This document shows, in pieces, positions 1 through 10,260 of a DNA stretch of 64,000 bases; positions within the stretch are counted from its first letter, which is position 1, and each line of letters begins with the position of its first letter. Source of the DNA: Lutjanus erythropterus (lineage: Eukaryota > Chordata > Actinopteri > Lutjaniformes > Lutjanidae); contig CM034595.1 of NCBI GenBank assembly GCA_020091685.1, positions 40,100,232-40,164,231 of the forward strand. The letters run 5' to 3'. The position numbers and the translations under genes are program-made. The notes beneath the pieces were generated by a model. That model was not told where the DNA came from. It ran no database searches and saw only the letters and a program-made list of their open reading frames with translations.

Positions 1-720
1 TCTCAATCAGCTTCTTACTGTGGGTGATGGGGTCTGACATGAACACATTCTTCTGTCAAAGTTAGAGCAACTGTAGCTATTTTACAAAAGATATTTCTGG
101 TTTTGTAGTTTTTCGTCTGAGCTCTGGTCGCCAGTTTAAAGTATCCGGAGCTCAGCTGTTTGATAATTTTGCTATGAAGTTTGCACTGAAACTCAAATCT
201 AATCGAACAACACCCACACAGAGGGTCAGAGTGTGAAACTATTACTAAACAATAACTTAGTGATCTCGAAGAACTGATGAAAGGTGAGTTAATCAGTCAT
301 ATATATTTAATATTAGCCTATAGAAAAATAAGTGAAGTTTTTGGGCGCTTTAACTCTGCTTGTGTTGTTTTGGTCATTATTGATTTTTGTTTGTGTTTGT
401 CTTTTCTTAGAGAATATGTGGAACATTCTTGGAGATGTATTGATCTTTTCCATGCACAAATACCACATGCATACTGATAGTATCTTGAGATACTGTATTG
501 ATTCCTAGTGCTCTGGCTTTACCCAAAAATGCAATCAGAATAAGAACGCAACCAAAAAAATTCTAAGCTCAAACTGGTGGCATTTAAGGTGTCGAAGATG
601 CAAAAAATAAGAGGAGTCATAATTGAACTTACAGACAGGTTTTATCACGTCTAATGATCCAAAAATCCACCGATCTTTAGCTCCTCCTACTTCTCTCAGG
701 AAGTTACCTCAGCAGGACGG
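1..720. other. Non-coding, nothing recognised
   Basis: Mixed AT-rich unique sequence. Short frames occur, for example an open stretch of 66 codons at 277-477, but they show no family resemblance and no splice-site context that I trust. No transposon ends, tandem repeats or RNA genes were seen. Confidence 0.5.
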
Positions 721-732
721 GTCCAGGAGGTT

Positions 733-780
733 GGGGTTTGATGGGGTTTGAAGATGGGGTGGATGGTGGGGTGTCAGGGG
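733..780 (+). other. G-rich block with five GGGG runs (quadruplex-forming potential)
   Basis: Five runs of four G lie at 733-736, 743-746, 756-759, 768-771 and 777-780, separated by spacers of 6, 9, 8 and 5 bases. Two neighbouring units share the pattern GGGGTTTGA, so the block may have grown by short tandem duplication. Regularly spaced G runs of this kind can fold into a G-quadruplex on the + strand, although two spacers are longer than the usual 7-base limit. No function is shown. Confidence 0.5.
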
Positions 781-839
781 TTTGAAACCCCCTTTGAGGT
801 TCTCCCTCTGAGAGCGCTTACTCTTCAAAAAACTTCCTG

Positions 840-1590
840 TGAGAAGAAAAACAGAAAAAAAAACATGAGGATGGACAACAACAGAAGAGAAACAGCTGCA
901 CTGCTGGAAAACCTCAGGGCTTCGTCTCTTTTACTTAAACGGGGCCACTGACCCTCAGAGCCCCAGTGGAGAAGGGGTCTATGTCCTCTTAGTGTAATCT
1001 CCTCAGTCACTCTGCTGTCATAACATCACAGCTAACACAAGCAGAGAGGCCATAAATAGAGCCAGATGTGCCTGGTTGTGCTGGGTTAAAGACCAAAACA
1101 TGGTGCGACATTTTTCCTTCTTAAAATTATTAAAATTACTATAAAACAATTTACTTTTGTATTCATGTGTCAGTGTATCCTTGTTTTGTTTCATGTGACT
1201 TTAATTTAAAATGTTATGTGAACATTTGCTCAAATATATATAAACATTATATCAAAGTGTGTTCAAATCTCCATACAGACAAACATAAGCAAGCCACAAG
1301 TTCATGATTATTCAGTTTCCATATCCAAACCATCGCCCACACTATTTATAAATATATATAAATATATATATGAAGCGTCGGCTATCTTGCTGTAAACCAC
1401 GTGTACAATGTGGTTTAAGATGCCTACGCTCATGGTAAACTGCGTGGGCTCTTCATCCCAAACTTGTTTTTATAACTGACAATATGGAGGTATGCAGTAC
1501 TGTGCATAGTAGCAGGACAAATTTACATCAGGACATCTGTTGCAAAGAAAACAGAGAGCGCATGTAAACCAGTGTGGTAGAAAGGTAGGA
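840..1590. other. Non-coding AT-rich stretch with short TA-rich tandem
   Basis: Unique sequence. It includes a small tandem of the 10-mer AATATATATA (two units, 1351-1370) and an A-rich tract near 850-865. No gene or transposon end was seen. Confidence 0.45.
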
Positions 1591-1598
1591 GAGTACAG

Positions 1599-2298
1599 TG
1601 GGGCTGCACGATGATGGCCAAAATGATCATCACAATTACACTTGATCAATACTGAGAAATATTTTGATTGCATTTTCACGTACAAGTAGACAGAACGCTG
1701 TTTTCACTTCCATGTTTTGCTACATTCCTGCTAATGTACAAAAAAATGCCTTAAATTCCATTCAGGAGCTGCACCTTGCTGTTGCAACATGGACCCCCCC
1801 CCAGGCTGACTGACAGGGAATACAGCAGCTGACGGGATTTAACATTACAGTGGCTCTGACAGGACTCTGACTCTGGCATGATGAAGACACAACGTTTCCA
1901 GGCAAGGACAAGAGGTTTGAAGCGACTGATGAGTGAGTTTGTAACTTAGGGACTTCATTTGTAAGTAGACATCCATTCATTGGGTTGATTAGTCTGTGAC
2001 AAAATACTTCCAAACAACTTTCATTTTGAGGGACTTGGTCTTCGCCTTCTGCTCTGGACATTTGATTTGCGTTCTGCCCATCTGCTCTTTGTATTTTATT
2101 GTTCTCTACTCTGGACTGCAACAGGACCACAACATCCGGGATGTTTTGCACATGCTGCTATTGCAGGGTGGCAGGCTTGATTTGATGTGCAGCTGAGTTT
2201 TCTATGAGCAGAACACACATTTTCAACATCAATATTGCAGTCAATCATTTGATTGTAACCAACACAGTGATTAACACTCAATTAACTGTGCAACCTTA
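1599..2298. mobile_element. Two hAT-type termini facing each other; possible degenerate MITE
   Basis: The left side starts TGGGGCTGCACGATGATGG (1599) and the right side ends ACTGTGCAACCTTA (2298). Read on the minus strand the right end is TAAGGTTGCACAGTTAAT, so the two are imperfect inverted repeats around GG(C/T)TGCAC. This GGGCTGCACGAT end is common in teleost hAT-derived MITEs. The 8-bp flanks (GAGTACAG and ATATACTT) do not match, so these could be two separate fragments rather than one element. A 129-codon minus-strand frame inside (1762-2151) resembles no known protein. Confidence 0.35.
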
Positions 2299-2315
2299 AT
2301 ATACTTAATGTACTG

Positions 2316-2540
2316 TAAGGTTGTCAAAAGTATCAAAGAATGAATATTTTTTCATTACCACGTGTTTAAATGGTACAATATGCATTAATTATAGTACTGA
2401 AAGTACCAAAGCTTAAAAAAAGTGCTCATTCAAGATCTCATTTCAGTTCAGTCCTTACTGTCCTGCCTGAAACTTTGCTTGCAGTAAAACCAGACAGTGT
2501 GAAGGGACTTTTTCTGCATCAGCACTGCGGTGTGGTATAG
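2316..2540 (+). mobile_element. hAT-like MITE fragment, copy 1 of a family also at 19910-20276
   Basis: This stretch matches 19910-20135 in order and orientation. Both copies begin AGGNTGYCAAAAGTATCAAAG. Both carry the shared blocks GTACTGAAAGTACC/GTACTGAAGTAC, CACTTCAGTTCAGT-type sequence, GCTTGCAGYAAAAYCAGA and GGGACTTTTTTCTG. The copy ends near 2540, before the right terminus that is kept at 20276, so it is truncated. Reading the second copy as hAT-like rests on its 8-bp target-site duplication. Confidence 0.65.
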
Positions 2541-3039
2541 AAAGACCCATCTTAACCTACAGCTTCATCTGCAACCTCATCTGCTTTCCCAGCATCACCC
2601 ATGTAACCGTTCTTTTCTTCCAGGCTTCTCAGGTGCCTCACCATTCATCATGTTTGCTGCTGATAACTTCTCTTCACAGAATATTTTTTGGGGGAGTTTT
2701 CAAAACTTTTTTCATTTGCCTGAAGCTTTTTCTCTGCTCTCAAGAGACTCATTCATGTGGCACAGCTGGGGTTCACACCGGCGCTGCTCTGTCGTTAGCT
2801 CACCTCGCCAGCTGTACCGTCATCCTTTAACCAGCCTCCCCGCAGAAAAACCACAATCAAGGCAGAAGAGAGCTCATGACAGATGGAAGTTCCTGTAAAT
2901 CCATTCTTGCAAGCTCAGCAACCCCCAAACACACACATACAGGTCGTCTCTGATGACCAATGGTGACTAATGGCAAGTGTTCATGGATTTTCTGTAACCC
3001 AGTTTACCTCCTACACAGAATTTTTCAGCTCCACACGAA
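2541..3039. other. Non-coding, nothing recognised
   Basis: Unique sequence. A 122-codon + frame (2530-2898) is open, but it has no family resemblance and overlaps a second open frame, so I do not call it a gene. A short CA-rich stretch lies at 2927-2940. Confidence 0.45.
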
Positions 3040-3450
3040 CACCTCATGGCACACAAATGAGGAGGGAGGGATGGAGGTCGCGACCGCAGCGCGATTCCTC
3101 ACATCCTATTGCCATGGATAAAGCATGTCCAGCTCACTGACTCACTCACACACAGCGCCGCAGATGAGCTGCATTGCTTTCCCAATCCCTCCTGAATGAG
3201 GCAGCTGACTGCAGCTGCTGTGAGCTCAACACCACCGCCGACTCCCATCGCGGCTTCATAAAGCCACCGAAGGCCTGTAAACACTTAACAACCCCGGCTT
3301 TCTGCAAATTAAGCAGAGCGGCGTGACAGCGTTGGCAAGCTGGCTTATAGTGACTTAACCTGCGTGATGCAAAAGACGGGGGATGGCGGCGAAAGTCAAA
3401 CAATGCGTGGATGGTTAGTGGAAAGGTTGCGGCCGCCATGCCAAATGACA
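3040..3450. other. CpG-rich patch with a NotI-type site
   Basis: CpG dinucleotides are clearly denser here than in the flanks: TCGCGACCGCAGCGCG near 3078, GCCGACTCCCATCGCGG near 3236, and GCGGCCGC at 3429-3436. Frames are open on both strands (for example 101 codons, minus, 3146-3451), as expected where stops are scarce in GC-rich DNA. It could be a small CpG island or an orphan regulatory patch. No TATA box, initiator or exon-intron context supports a promoter. Confidence 0.35.
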
Positions 3451-5389
3451 CAAGGTCTTAGTCATGGGATGTGGCTTGGTGGTGTAAAGAGAGTGATGTC
3501 AACTCTGAAATTGTATTTAAAGATTACTAGGCTCCATTACACACACTTCTGACCACTTACTTCCACCTTTCCACACATTGGTCACATTGTGAACCACAGG
3601 CCACAGCTGCTTTTCTTGTCAAAAATCATCACCATCTAAAGGGCTGAGAGATAGGGTTGAAGTCAATGTCACACCGTTAATAAGAATCTTTTTTTTACAC
3701 TGTCGAAATACAGATGGGTGAAACTTTGAAGAAAAAAACAACATGGATGTGTCACCACAGCAGCTTTAATGCTCCATAACATCTTCCGAAAGATGTTTAT
3801 TTATTTGGAGTTTTGAAGGTGATGGTAGAGTTTGCTGTCTAATATTTAGATCTCCCATAGGTGTTCAGCAGAGGACTGTGAAAGCTGCATGAATGATTTA
3901 TATTATATCATGCTGATCAAACTAGGAGTTGAGATTAGAATTTTTGAAGAAATCTGAGGGCCTCAAGAGGGTAATGATTTAAAAGCTATTTAAATGAGAA
4001 AAGCAATTTATATTATACAGTACGGTGTCAAGGTTATTGACCTGGCTGATTATTGGATCTGATATGTGGTATTTTTAAGATTATGTGTGTGTTTTTGGGG
4101 GGCATTTTCTGTGTGTTTCTGATTCCTGATAATAATAAAAAGATTCACATAAAATTGCAAAAATTGCCCAACCCTCCAAAAACATTGTTCGAAAAAGACC
4201 ACCCCCAATTGACCGATCACTGATAGCTGATATAACCTTTATAATCCTCTGCATTTGTGATCGTATCAGTGACAAATGATGTGTCAGTTCTTTAAACAAC
4301 TGCTAATTAATTGTGTGTTAGCTGACTAATATATTAAGCCAAACAACTGTTTCAACTCTGAGCACATTATCAAATCTGTGACGCTTTGAAAATAATCAAA
4401 GTGACATCATGCAAAACAGAAGGTCTAACTAAACACAGAGAATAAAACTTTGAGTTGAGATTTGTCATCAACATTTTCTTGAAATTATGAATTTGGACAC
4501 ATATTCGTATCACGAGTTATGATCCCCTGAAAGTTGATATTGAATTATCCTTACCAGCATGGCCTCAAACCCACCATGAGGACAGGCTAACCAACATGAT
4601 TAACAGCTGCTGGCACAGAGGTTTGATGGATTAGGGTTAGCAGATTCACTTACAGGGGACACAGGAGGGCTCCGTCTCTGTCTGTTGGATGTGGAAAGTA
4701 AAAGCTAACCACCAGCAAAGAGGTTTTGTTGTTTGGTTCAGTTGTTTTTTTTCCCCCAAGCTGCACAGAGGAGGTTCCAATATCGATTTTAGTGAATGAG
4801 ATCAGCTGGTGGGTTTGTTATCAAGCTTTGTAACTTCAGCTGCTCCGGCTATTAGACTGGGTGCTCATATAACGCATGGGAGATGAAGGATAATGTTGCC
4901 GTGATTGTTTCATTGCCACACTGCGATCATTGTGCCCCAGCGTTAGCGGCGTCCTATAATTTCTAATCTAATTTTCTAGAAATAGTCCCGCAGAGAGGCC
5001 CCCTTATCCTGCCATAATAGTTTTGAGGTGAGCCCCATTAACCAAATGAGCTTTTTGGAGCACAACATTCCTATTAACACCACTCGTACAATCCCTCATC
5101 TCCTCCAAACATGCGCCATGAGCCTCCCAGAAGACCCCATGCACCACCGAGCCAACGTCTCACTTTTAGGACTTTTGCATCTATTCAACATCCCCAGAGC
5201 AATTTTGGCGAAATCCTTCCCTTCCCAAAATTACCCTAAAGCCTCCTAAACAGATTCGTCCCACACAGACTGACACGCCACATTCCCATCTCCACTCCCA
5301 CTACTCTGGATATTTCCCTGTGGGCCCTGCGGTGCTCACTGGGTTGTGGTAGTGATCAATGGCCCCTGGCTGCGGGCGTCAGGGGGGCC
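3451..5389. other. Non-coding, mostly unique
   Basis: No exon, RNA or transposon end was recognised. The part near 4080-4300 has repeat-like wording (GACCGATCACTGATAGCTGA), but no second copy lies in this window. The 5028-5280 part is unusually C-rich on the + strand with short open frames. Confidence 0.4.
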
Positions 5390-5600
5390 CTGGGCTCCAG
5401 GAATGGAGGTATTAATAATGCAAGGTCCAGGCCTGTCATATCCTCCATTAGCACAGAGGAGGCGGGAGGCCCAACGGCTGATTGATTACTAATTAGATTA
5501 ATTGCTGTCTTTTAGAAAAGGAGGAGAATGTAATAGACTAGGGGCCTGACAAGTGCGAGGGTAGAGGAGGCCGGCCGGCTGAAAAATATCCACTGAGACT
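5390..5600. promoter_or_regulatory. Candidate conserved non-coding element with clustered homeodomain-like sites
   Basis: The core at 5480-5504 packs TGATTGAT (PBX/HOX-like, 5480-5487), TAATTAG (5490-5496) and ATTAATTG (5497-5504) almost end to end. It sits in otherwise moderate-GC unique sequence free of repeats. Such dense TAAT cores are typical of developmental enhancers in vertebrate gene deserts. No cross-species alignment is available here, so conservation is an inference. Confidence 0.3.
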
Positions 5601-6524
5601 GTTTATTACAGAGTCTGGCTATTCTTTCCTGAATTGTACCTCCACCTCAGAGGAGAAACATACATTCCTAATCTGAAAAGTCCTTTTTTAAAAAAAAAAC
5701 AAGAATTCAATCAAAGTCCAGCTGAATACCTATTACTTTAAAAATGTCTAATAAATTGCTCAATTCTCCGCAGGCTTCTCTCTACAGTGTGCCTGCGTAC
5801 AGCAAAAGAAAACAACCCAGCTGCACTGACCACGCCGCTAACTGAAGAAGACACCGGTGCTATTTCCCGTTTTCATTTGAGCCAATTTCCCCCCGCCCAT
5901 TCCCACATTTGTGTCTTGTTAGCCACTGCTATCTAGAAAACATGACACGATAAGGCCCACTACTCTCCAGTTTTCGTGTAATGAGCGTAATGATAGTGTT
6001 GCTGAACACAGCCATTTGCTAAAGGGTGCAGAGGTGCGGGAAGATTGAGTTCCACTTAATCTCCTCGCTGTCCTTCGGACATAAACCTAATAAAACACGC
6101 ACCACAGCTGTGGCATTTGCGTCTGAGGGGTCAAACTTTTAAAGGTAAGGCTGCTAAATGAATCTGTGAATATATTCATCGACACGTTTTCAGTGTTTTC
6201 TGTTTAACTTTAAAATGCAGATGAAAAAGCATTTTGAGACCATCCAGCCTTCGTATTGTGACATATTCCTGAGTGAAACAGGATAGGCAGGCTGGACAAA
6301 ACACTGGGAGGAATTTGATTTGAATTTTGAAAAGCGGGCGTGTCCGTGATTTCAGTCTTAGCTCTGTGCCGCCAAAAGTTGAGCACTGATCAATGGTTGG
6401 ATGTCATGATATTATTGATTAAAACTGGTTGGTTCAAGCCTACATAAGCACAAAAAAATATGACTGGATTTTAATAAAGGAACACCAAGAAAATCATTTT
6501 TTGTATTTTCCTTGGTATATATTG
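5601..6524. other. Non-coding, nothing recognised
   Basis: Unique sequence with an A-rich tract near 5690-5700. No repeat ends or coding exons were seen. Confidence 0.4.
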
Positions 6525-7205
6525 TTAAAGGAGCAATATGTAGCATTTGCACATCCAAAAATAAGCACTACAGTCCAAACAGCGAGTTGGAGCCATAGAC
6601 TGTATATTAAATAGAGTGAATTCTGATTTAATATACAATCTATGGTTGAAACAAGTTGTTCCCCCTCACCTCTTCAGATGCAAAGAAGCTCAGGTAGGCT
6701 GCAGGAACTCTGCAGGAGCACAAGACAATCGTAACATTGTAAACTGACAATACCGAGCGATGACGGGTCCTACACTGTATCAGCTGTTTATCACTGCCTG
6801 TGTTTGTCAAGGTAAAGTTAAGCCTGCTATCCTGAAAACAAAAGCTCACTGCTCTGAAAATAGTAGTTTAATGCCTGACATACTCCATTAACATATTGCT
6901 CAATTAACCGTTATAAATATCTATGCCTTCTAAAAGATTACTAATGATTTCTTACAACTCGTAAACAGGCACCAACTCAATTGGCAAACATTTGGCATTA
7001 ATTTGAACTCTAATTAACACGTAACGGCCAAACTAAAACAGTTATTGCAGCCCAGAAGAGAAATTTCAAGGGAGGACACTGCATCTGTAGAACTGTTGTC
7101 AGAGGAGCAAACACTTCAGCTTAGCATCCTTAATTAATCTCTGACAGCATCGTCATTTTATGAAAAATAAGAGTAAATACACTATAGTTTTCTACTATAA
7201 ATAGG
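6525..7205 (+). mobile_element. TTAA-ended MITE, copy 1 (second copy at 47742-48211)
   Basis: The left end is TTAAAGGAGCAATATGTAGC (6525). From 6550 on it is collinear with 47750-48190, sharing CATCCAAAAATRAG, CTGTCAA-type linker, CCATTAACAYATTGCTCA, ACAACTCRTAAACAG, TTGGCAAACATT and GTTGTCAGAGRAGCAA. The right end is worn in this copy, so 7205 is approximate. In the second copy the right end mirrors this left end (18 of 21 positions). No transposase frame is present, so it is non-autonomous. TTAA ends suggest piggyBac-like target choice, but the superfamily is not proven. Confidence 0.75.
6593..6645. repeat. Near-perfect hairpin inside the 6.5-kb MITE
   Basis: Arms 6593-6612 (CCATAGACTGTATATTAAAT) and 6626-6645 (ATTTAATATACAATCTATGG) pair at 19 of 20 positions around a 13-base loop. 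The CATAGACTGTATAT wording recurs in many teleost repeats. The corresponding stretch is deleted in the 47.7-kb copy, as expected for an unstable hairpin. Confidence 0.75.
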
Positions 7206-7639
7206 TGCAATATGGCCAGGGTTGTGATCTTAAAAAAAGCATTTTTCATTTCATCTCAACTTTAAATGTTTGAGTTGCTAATTATTTTTCTAACTCAGTT
7301 TAGACTGGAATTAGTTTGCCAATATTCTTGCATGATTCTTGCCTTTGATTAAAGTCAATTACTGGCCACTTAGTGTCATTGTATAACCTCCAAAATGATA
7401 AATGCGATGCAATTTTGTTTGAGGACATATTTATTGCAGAATTGATCAGGACTAAACTGGCAGTCTGTGGGAAGCTGTTGCATTTAATTTCAATTATCCT
7501 TGATTTCAATTAAAAAATGTGGGTGTCTCACGGTCAGAAAGTTTTTCTTGAGAATTTTCCACTCTGATCCAACTGGTATTAAAAATCCAAATAATTCGAG
7601 CCCTGTATCAACATCACTGCTGCAATTATTTCTGTCAAA
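7206..7639. other. Non-coding, nothing recognised
   Basis: AT-rich unique sequence. A 94-codon + frame (7500-7784) runs into the next block without any recognisable domain. Confidence 0.4.
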
Positions 7640-8350
7640 ATCACGTCTTCATTCCCACCAAGCGGCAAGGCAGGCAGGCATGTATGAGTTTCCGAGTACG
7701 AGGCTAATTGGCACATCGGTATGGCCACACTCATTACATACACCCACACTCAACATAAATAGCCTCACACTTCTGAGGGGATAATGCCTTCCAAATAGGG
7801 AGCTGCATTATTTGTCTCAGCCTGCCTCTGCACCGGCAGACCATGGCGAGTCACATCCTGCTCTACTGGCTCTCGCCAACCTCGGGGGAGGGCAGTCCCA
7901 GCATGCACTGGTATGTTTAGTGCAATAACTGTACCATTTTCTGACTTCTGGAAACAAATTATTTATTTCCAAGGAGCCTGCAAATGGCCCGATTGGCCCA
8001 ATTGTAAAAATGACAAGGAAAGCCTATTATGCTGCACCGCAGTCTGTCGTCCATATCCATCTCACGGCTCTGACATAATGATGTCATCAGTAATGGAGGA
8101 TGGACCGCCAATGATGTGCTTCACCAACAGAAGGCCTGCTTTTTTGGACCCGTTATCTAATGTCATGAATCATAAGGAGACTGGTCTTTATCAGTATCTT
8201 TGACAGTGAGATGGGTCTTTACGCTTTCTTGTCACAAATGAGCTCTTGAGGGGCTGTCAGGATGAAGTGGAATATTAGACCTATTAATTATTCTGCTCTT
8301 CCATCCTGCTGGGAGGCAGCTCTGAGTCAGTCCCTCATATCTGACAAAGT
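7640..8350. promoter_or_regulatory. Candidate conserved non-coding block
   Basis: A 700-bp stretch free of repeats and simple sequence, with many compact motif-like words. These include GGCTAATTGGCAC (7701), a CRE/ATF-like TGATGTCA at 8079-8086, TCATCAGTAATGG beside it, and CCTATTAATTATTC near 8280. The texture (balanced GC, few long A/T runs, no decayed transposon) differs from its surroundings and resembles teleost developmental enhancer clusters. A 96-codon + frame (7913-8203) is open but looks accidental. Confidence 0.3.
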
Positions 8351-9522
8351 TCATCTCAGCTCGACACCACTACTGTAGCGGGAACTGTCTAAAGATGGGA
8401 GTTTTGTTGGAAAGCGAACACTGGGATCTGCTGGCACGTCGTCCCGAAGGACACCGAAGCCAACGGATTCATCCTGAATTCAGAAACTGTCAAGAGTTGC
8501 TGTCGGCCTTTTAGGACTGCCATCAGAAACACAAACAGGCTGGGGAGACAGTAAGATAGCCTCTTACTTTGAGAATCAGGTCAAAATTCTGAAAATCTCA
8601 AAACAAACAAGCATCAAAGCCCCGTTCCTTTGATACTCTTGATAGAAAACACGTATGATTGACGGACGTGAACATGTGATCGACTTCAGCTTCCAGTGGT
8701 TTAATACTTAATACTCTTTGGATTTGGCAACAGGTCACAATTTCCAATTTCCTGAATTCAGACCTCTTCCAGACCACATCTCTACCCGACTGAATGCAGT
8801 TTATGACCATGCAGTACTTGCTGGTGAGTAACTGTGTATTGCAAGAATCTGGTGATGTGATACAGGCTTTACAATTCAGTATACTGTGATATGGTACGAA
8901 TCTGTAAGCAAGGTGATATGTAGCTATTTTTGTTGAACTAATTTTATGAAAACTGTCATAGTTTAAAGAACACACCAACATATGCATAAAATCTGAGTTA
9001 AAAAAAGTTTTTCGACAGGTGTCTGGGGTTTAAACGAGGGTTGGGCAATGTGTACCAAACTGGCATATGTTGATTTCCAAAGTGAAACATTGCTGATGGA
9101 TGGTGATGATGATGTTTTTTGGGGGAGGATGAAGAGTTGGCTGTTCCATAACAGAAGAGCTGACTTGCTATCCAGCTGAGAAAGCTCTCCAGTGAAGGGA
9201 GCAGTCAGAAAAACCCTCACATCCCTCCCAGGCTTAAAAAGATCTTCGTCTCCACACCACACGTCCGTAACTTAGTTATGTTAGCTTAACACAAAGTTAG
9301 CTGGCTAGCAATACTGATGGAGCTAAGCTGAGAAAACGCACAAATAACAACAGCATGATTTAAAGACACACGCTAACAGCGTCCCTTAGAAAAGAAACAC
9401 CACTGCCAACCAAGAATCTTGACAGGTTTAATAAGAAAATTACAAATGAAACATGAAGATATCACTTTAGTGCATTGACCAGCAGCAACATCTTGACGTG
9501 ACTATAATAAAGATTATTAAGA
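8351..9522. other. Non-coding; one repeat-like patch
   Basis: Mostly unique. At 8840-8910 the wording (TTACAATTCAGTATACTGTG and nearby ATATGGTACG) resembles the ATACAGTTTTACAATTC type of teleost repeats. A 129-codon minus frame (8598-8987) covers it and has no family resemblance. At 9290-9330 GTTAGCTTAACACAAAGTTAG forms a small imperfect palindrome. Confidence 0.35.
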
Positions 9523-9530
9523 GTATTAAC

Positions 9531-9813
9531 TAGTGCTGCAGCAAATCATCAATTGGTTGTCAATCAACTACTTTGATAATTGATTAACTGTTCTAGAAAA
9601 AATGACCACATTCTCTGATTTCAGCTTGTCAAATGTGAATATATTCCTTACTCTATAATGGTAAACTTTATCTTTAGTGTTGTGGAAAAAATGAGACATT
9701 TGAGGACAGATCAACATTTTTCAACATTTTCTGACATTTTATGGACCAAACAACAGCTCAATTAATCTGGAAAAATGATTGATCAAAAATGAAAATAATT
9801 AGATGCAGTCCTA
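9531..9813 (-). mobile_element. Short hAT-like MITE (family A) with perfect 8-bp target-site duplication
   Basis: Perfect 8-bp direct repeats GTATTAAC flank the element (9523-9530 and 9814-9821). The ends TAGTGCTGCAGC and, on the minus strand, TAGGACTGCATC are imperfect inverted repeats (about 14 of 19). The interior carries the hallmark TTTCTGACATTTTATGGACC and AATTGATTAAC. I call this family A; other copies or pieces lie at 13972, 20890, 24236, 29790, 46620, 47608 and 48316. At 283 bp it has no coding capacity. An 8-bp TSD with CAG/TAG-type ends is the hAT signature. Confidence 0.88.
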
Positions 9814-9821
9814 GTATTAAC

Positions 9822-10019
9822 ACAATGAAAAATCTTACTTATTAATTCTATAAAACTATACCAGTGACAGTTTGTTGACTGTTACTCTTGTTGCCTTTAG
9901 TTCTGTCTGACTTGATCTGTACCTGCTTTCTTTCCCTTCTTCTTCTCTGCACCCAAGCCTGCCTCCTGTACCTCCTCCTCTCAGCCCCTGCGGCTCGCTG
10001 CAGTGACGACATGCTGTGC
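9822..10019. other. Non-coding, nothing recognised
   Basis: Unique sequence leading into a CpG-rich patch. Confidence 0.4.
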
Positions 10020-10260
10020 TAATTGAAAGCGACCCTGACTCGTCCTTTTTCCAAACCGCTCTGGCTGATGCCCCGCTGTTTTCCCCTCCGCCGGCGGTTG
10101 ACAACTGGCCTTTCGGCTGAGGCGCTCTGCGGCGTGAACTCTGGCCTCGCCGTGTCGGCCTCTCGCCTCTCTCTCTCTCTCTCTGCAAACATAAAACCAG
10201 GTCCAAAGCCACGCGAGTGGGAGGAATCTGCAGCCTTGCACCTTTACTTCCCGCGGTATG
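10020..10260. other. CpG-rich patch containing a (CT)9 run
   Basis: CpG is enriched (CCGCCGGCGG near 10089, GGCGCTCTGCGGCG near 10121, CTCGCCGTGTCGG near 10147). A simple (CT)n run lies at 10167-10184. Frames of 133 and 156 codons stay open on the minus strand because TA-containing stops are rare here, and they show no domain. It may be a small CpG island. No promoter core is visible. Confidence 0.35.

Noticed and set aside
1591-2306. Target duplication for the 1599-2298 pair of termini
   Set aside because: GAGTACAG and ATATACTT share only 3 of 8 positions, so a single intact insertion is not demonstrated.
6891-6907. ACATATTGCTCAATTAA as the right end of the 6525 MITE
   Set aside because: It resembles the inverse of the left end, but both copies of the repeat continue collinearly beyond it. 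The true right end is seen at 48211 in the second copy.
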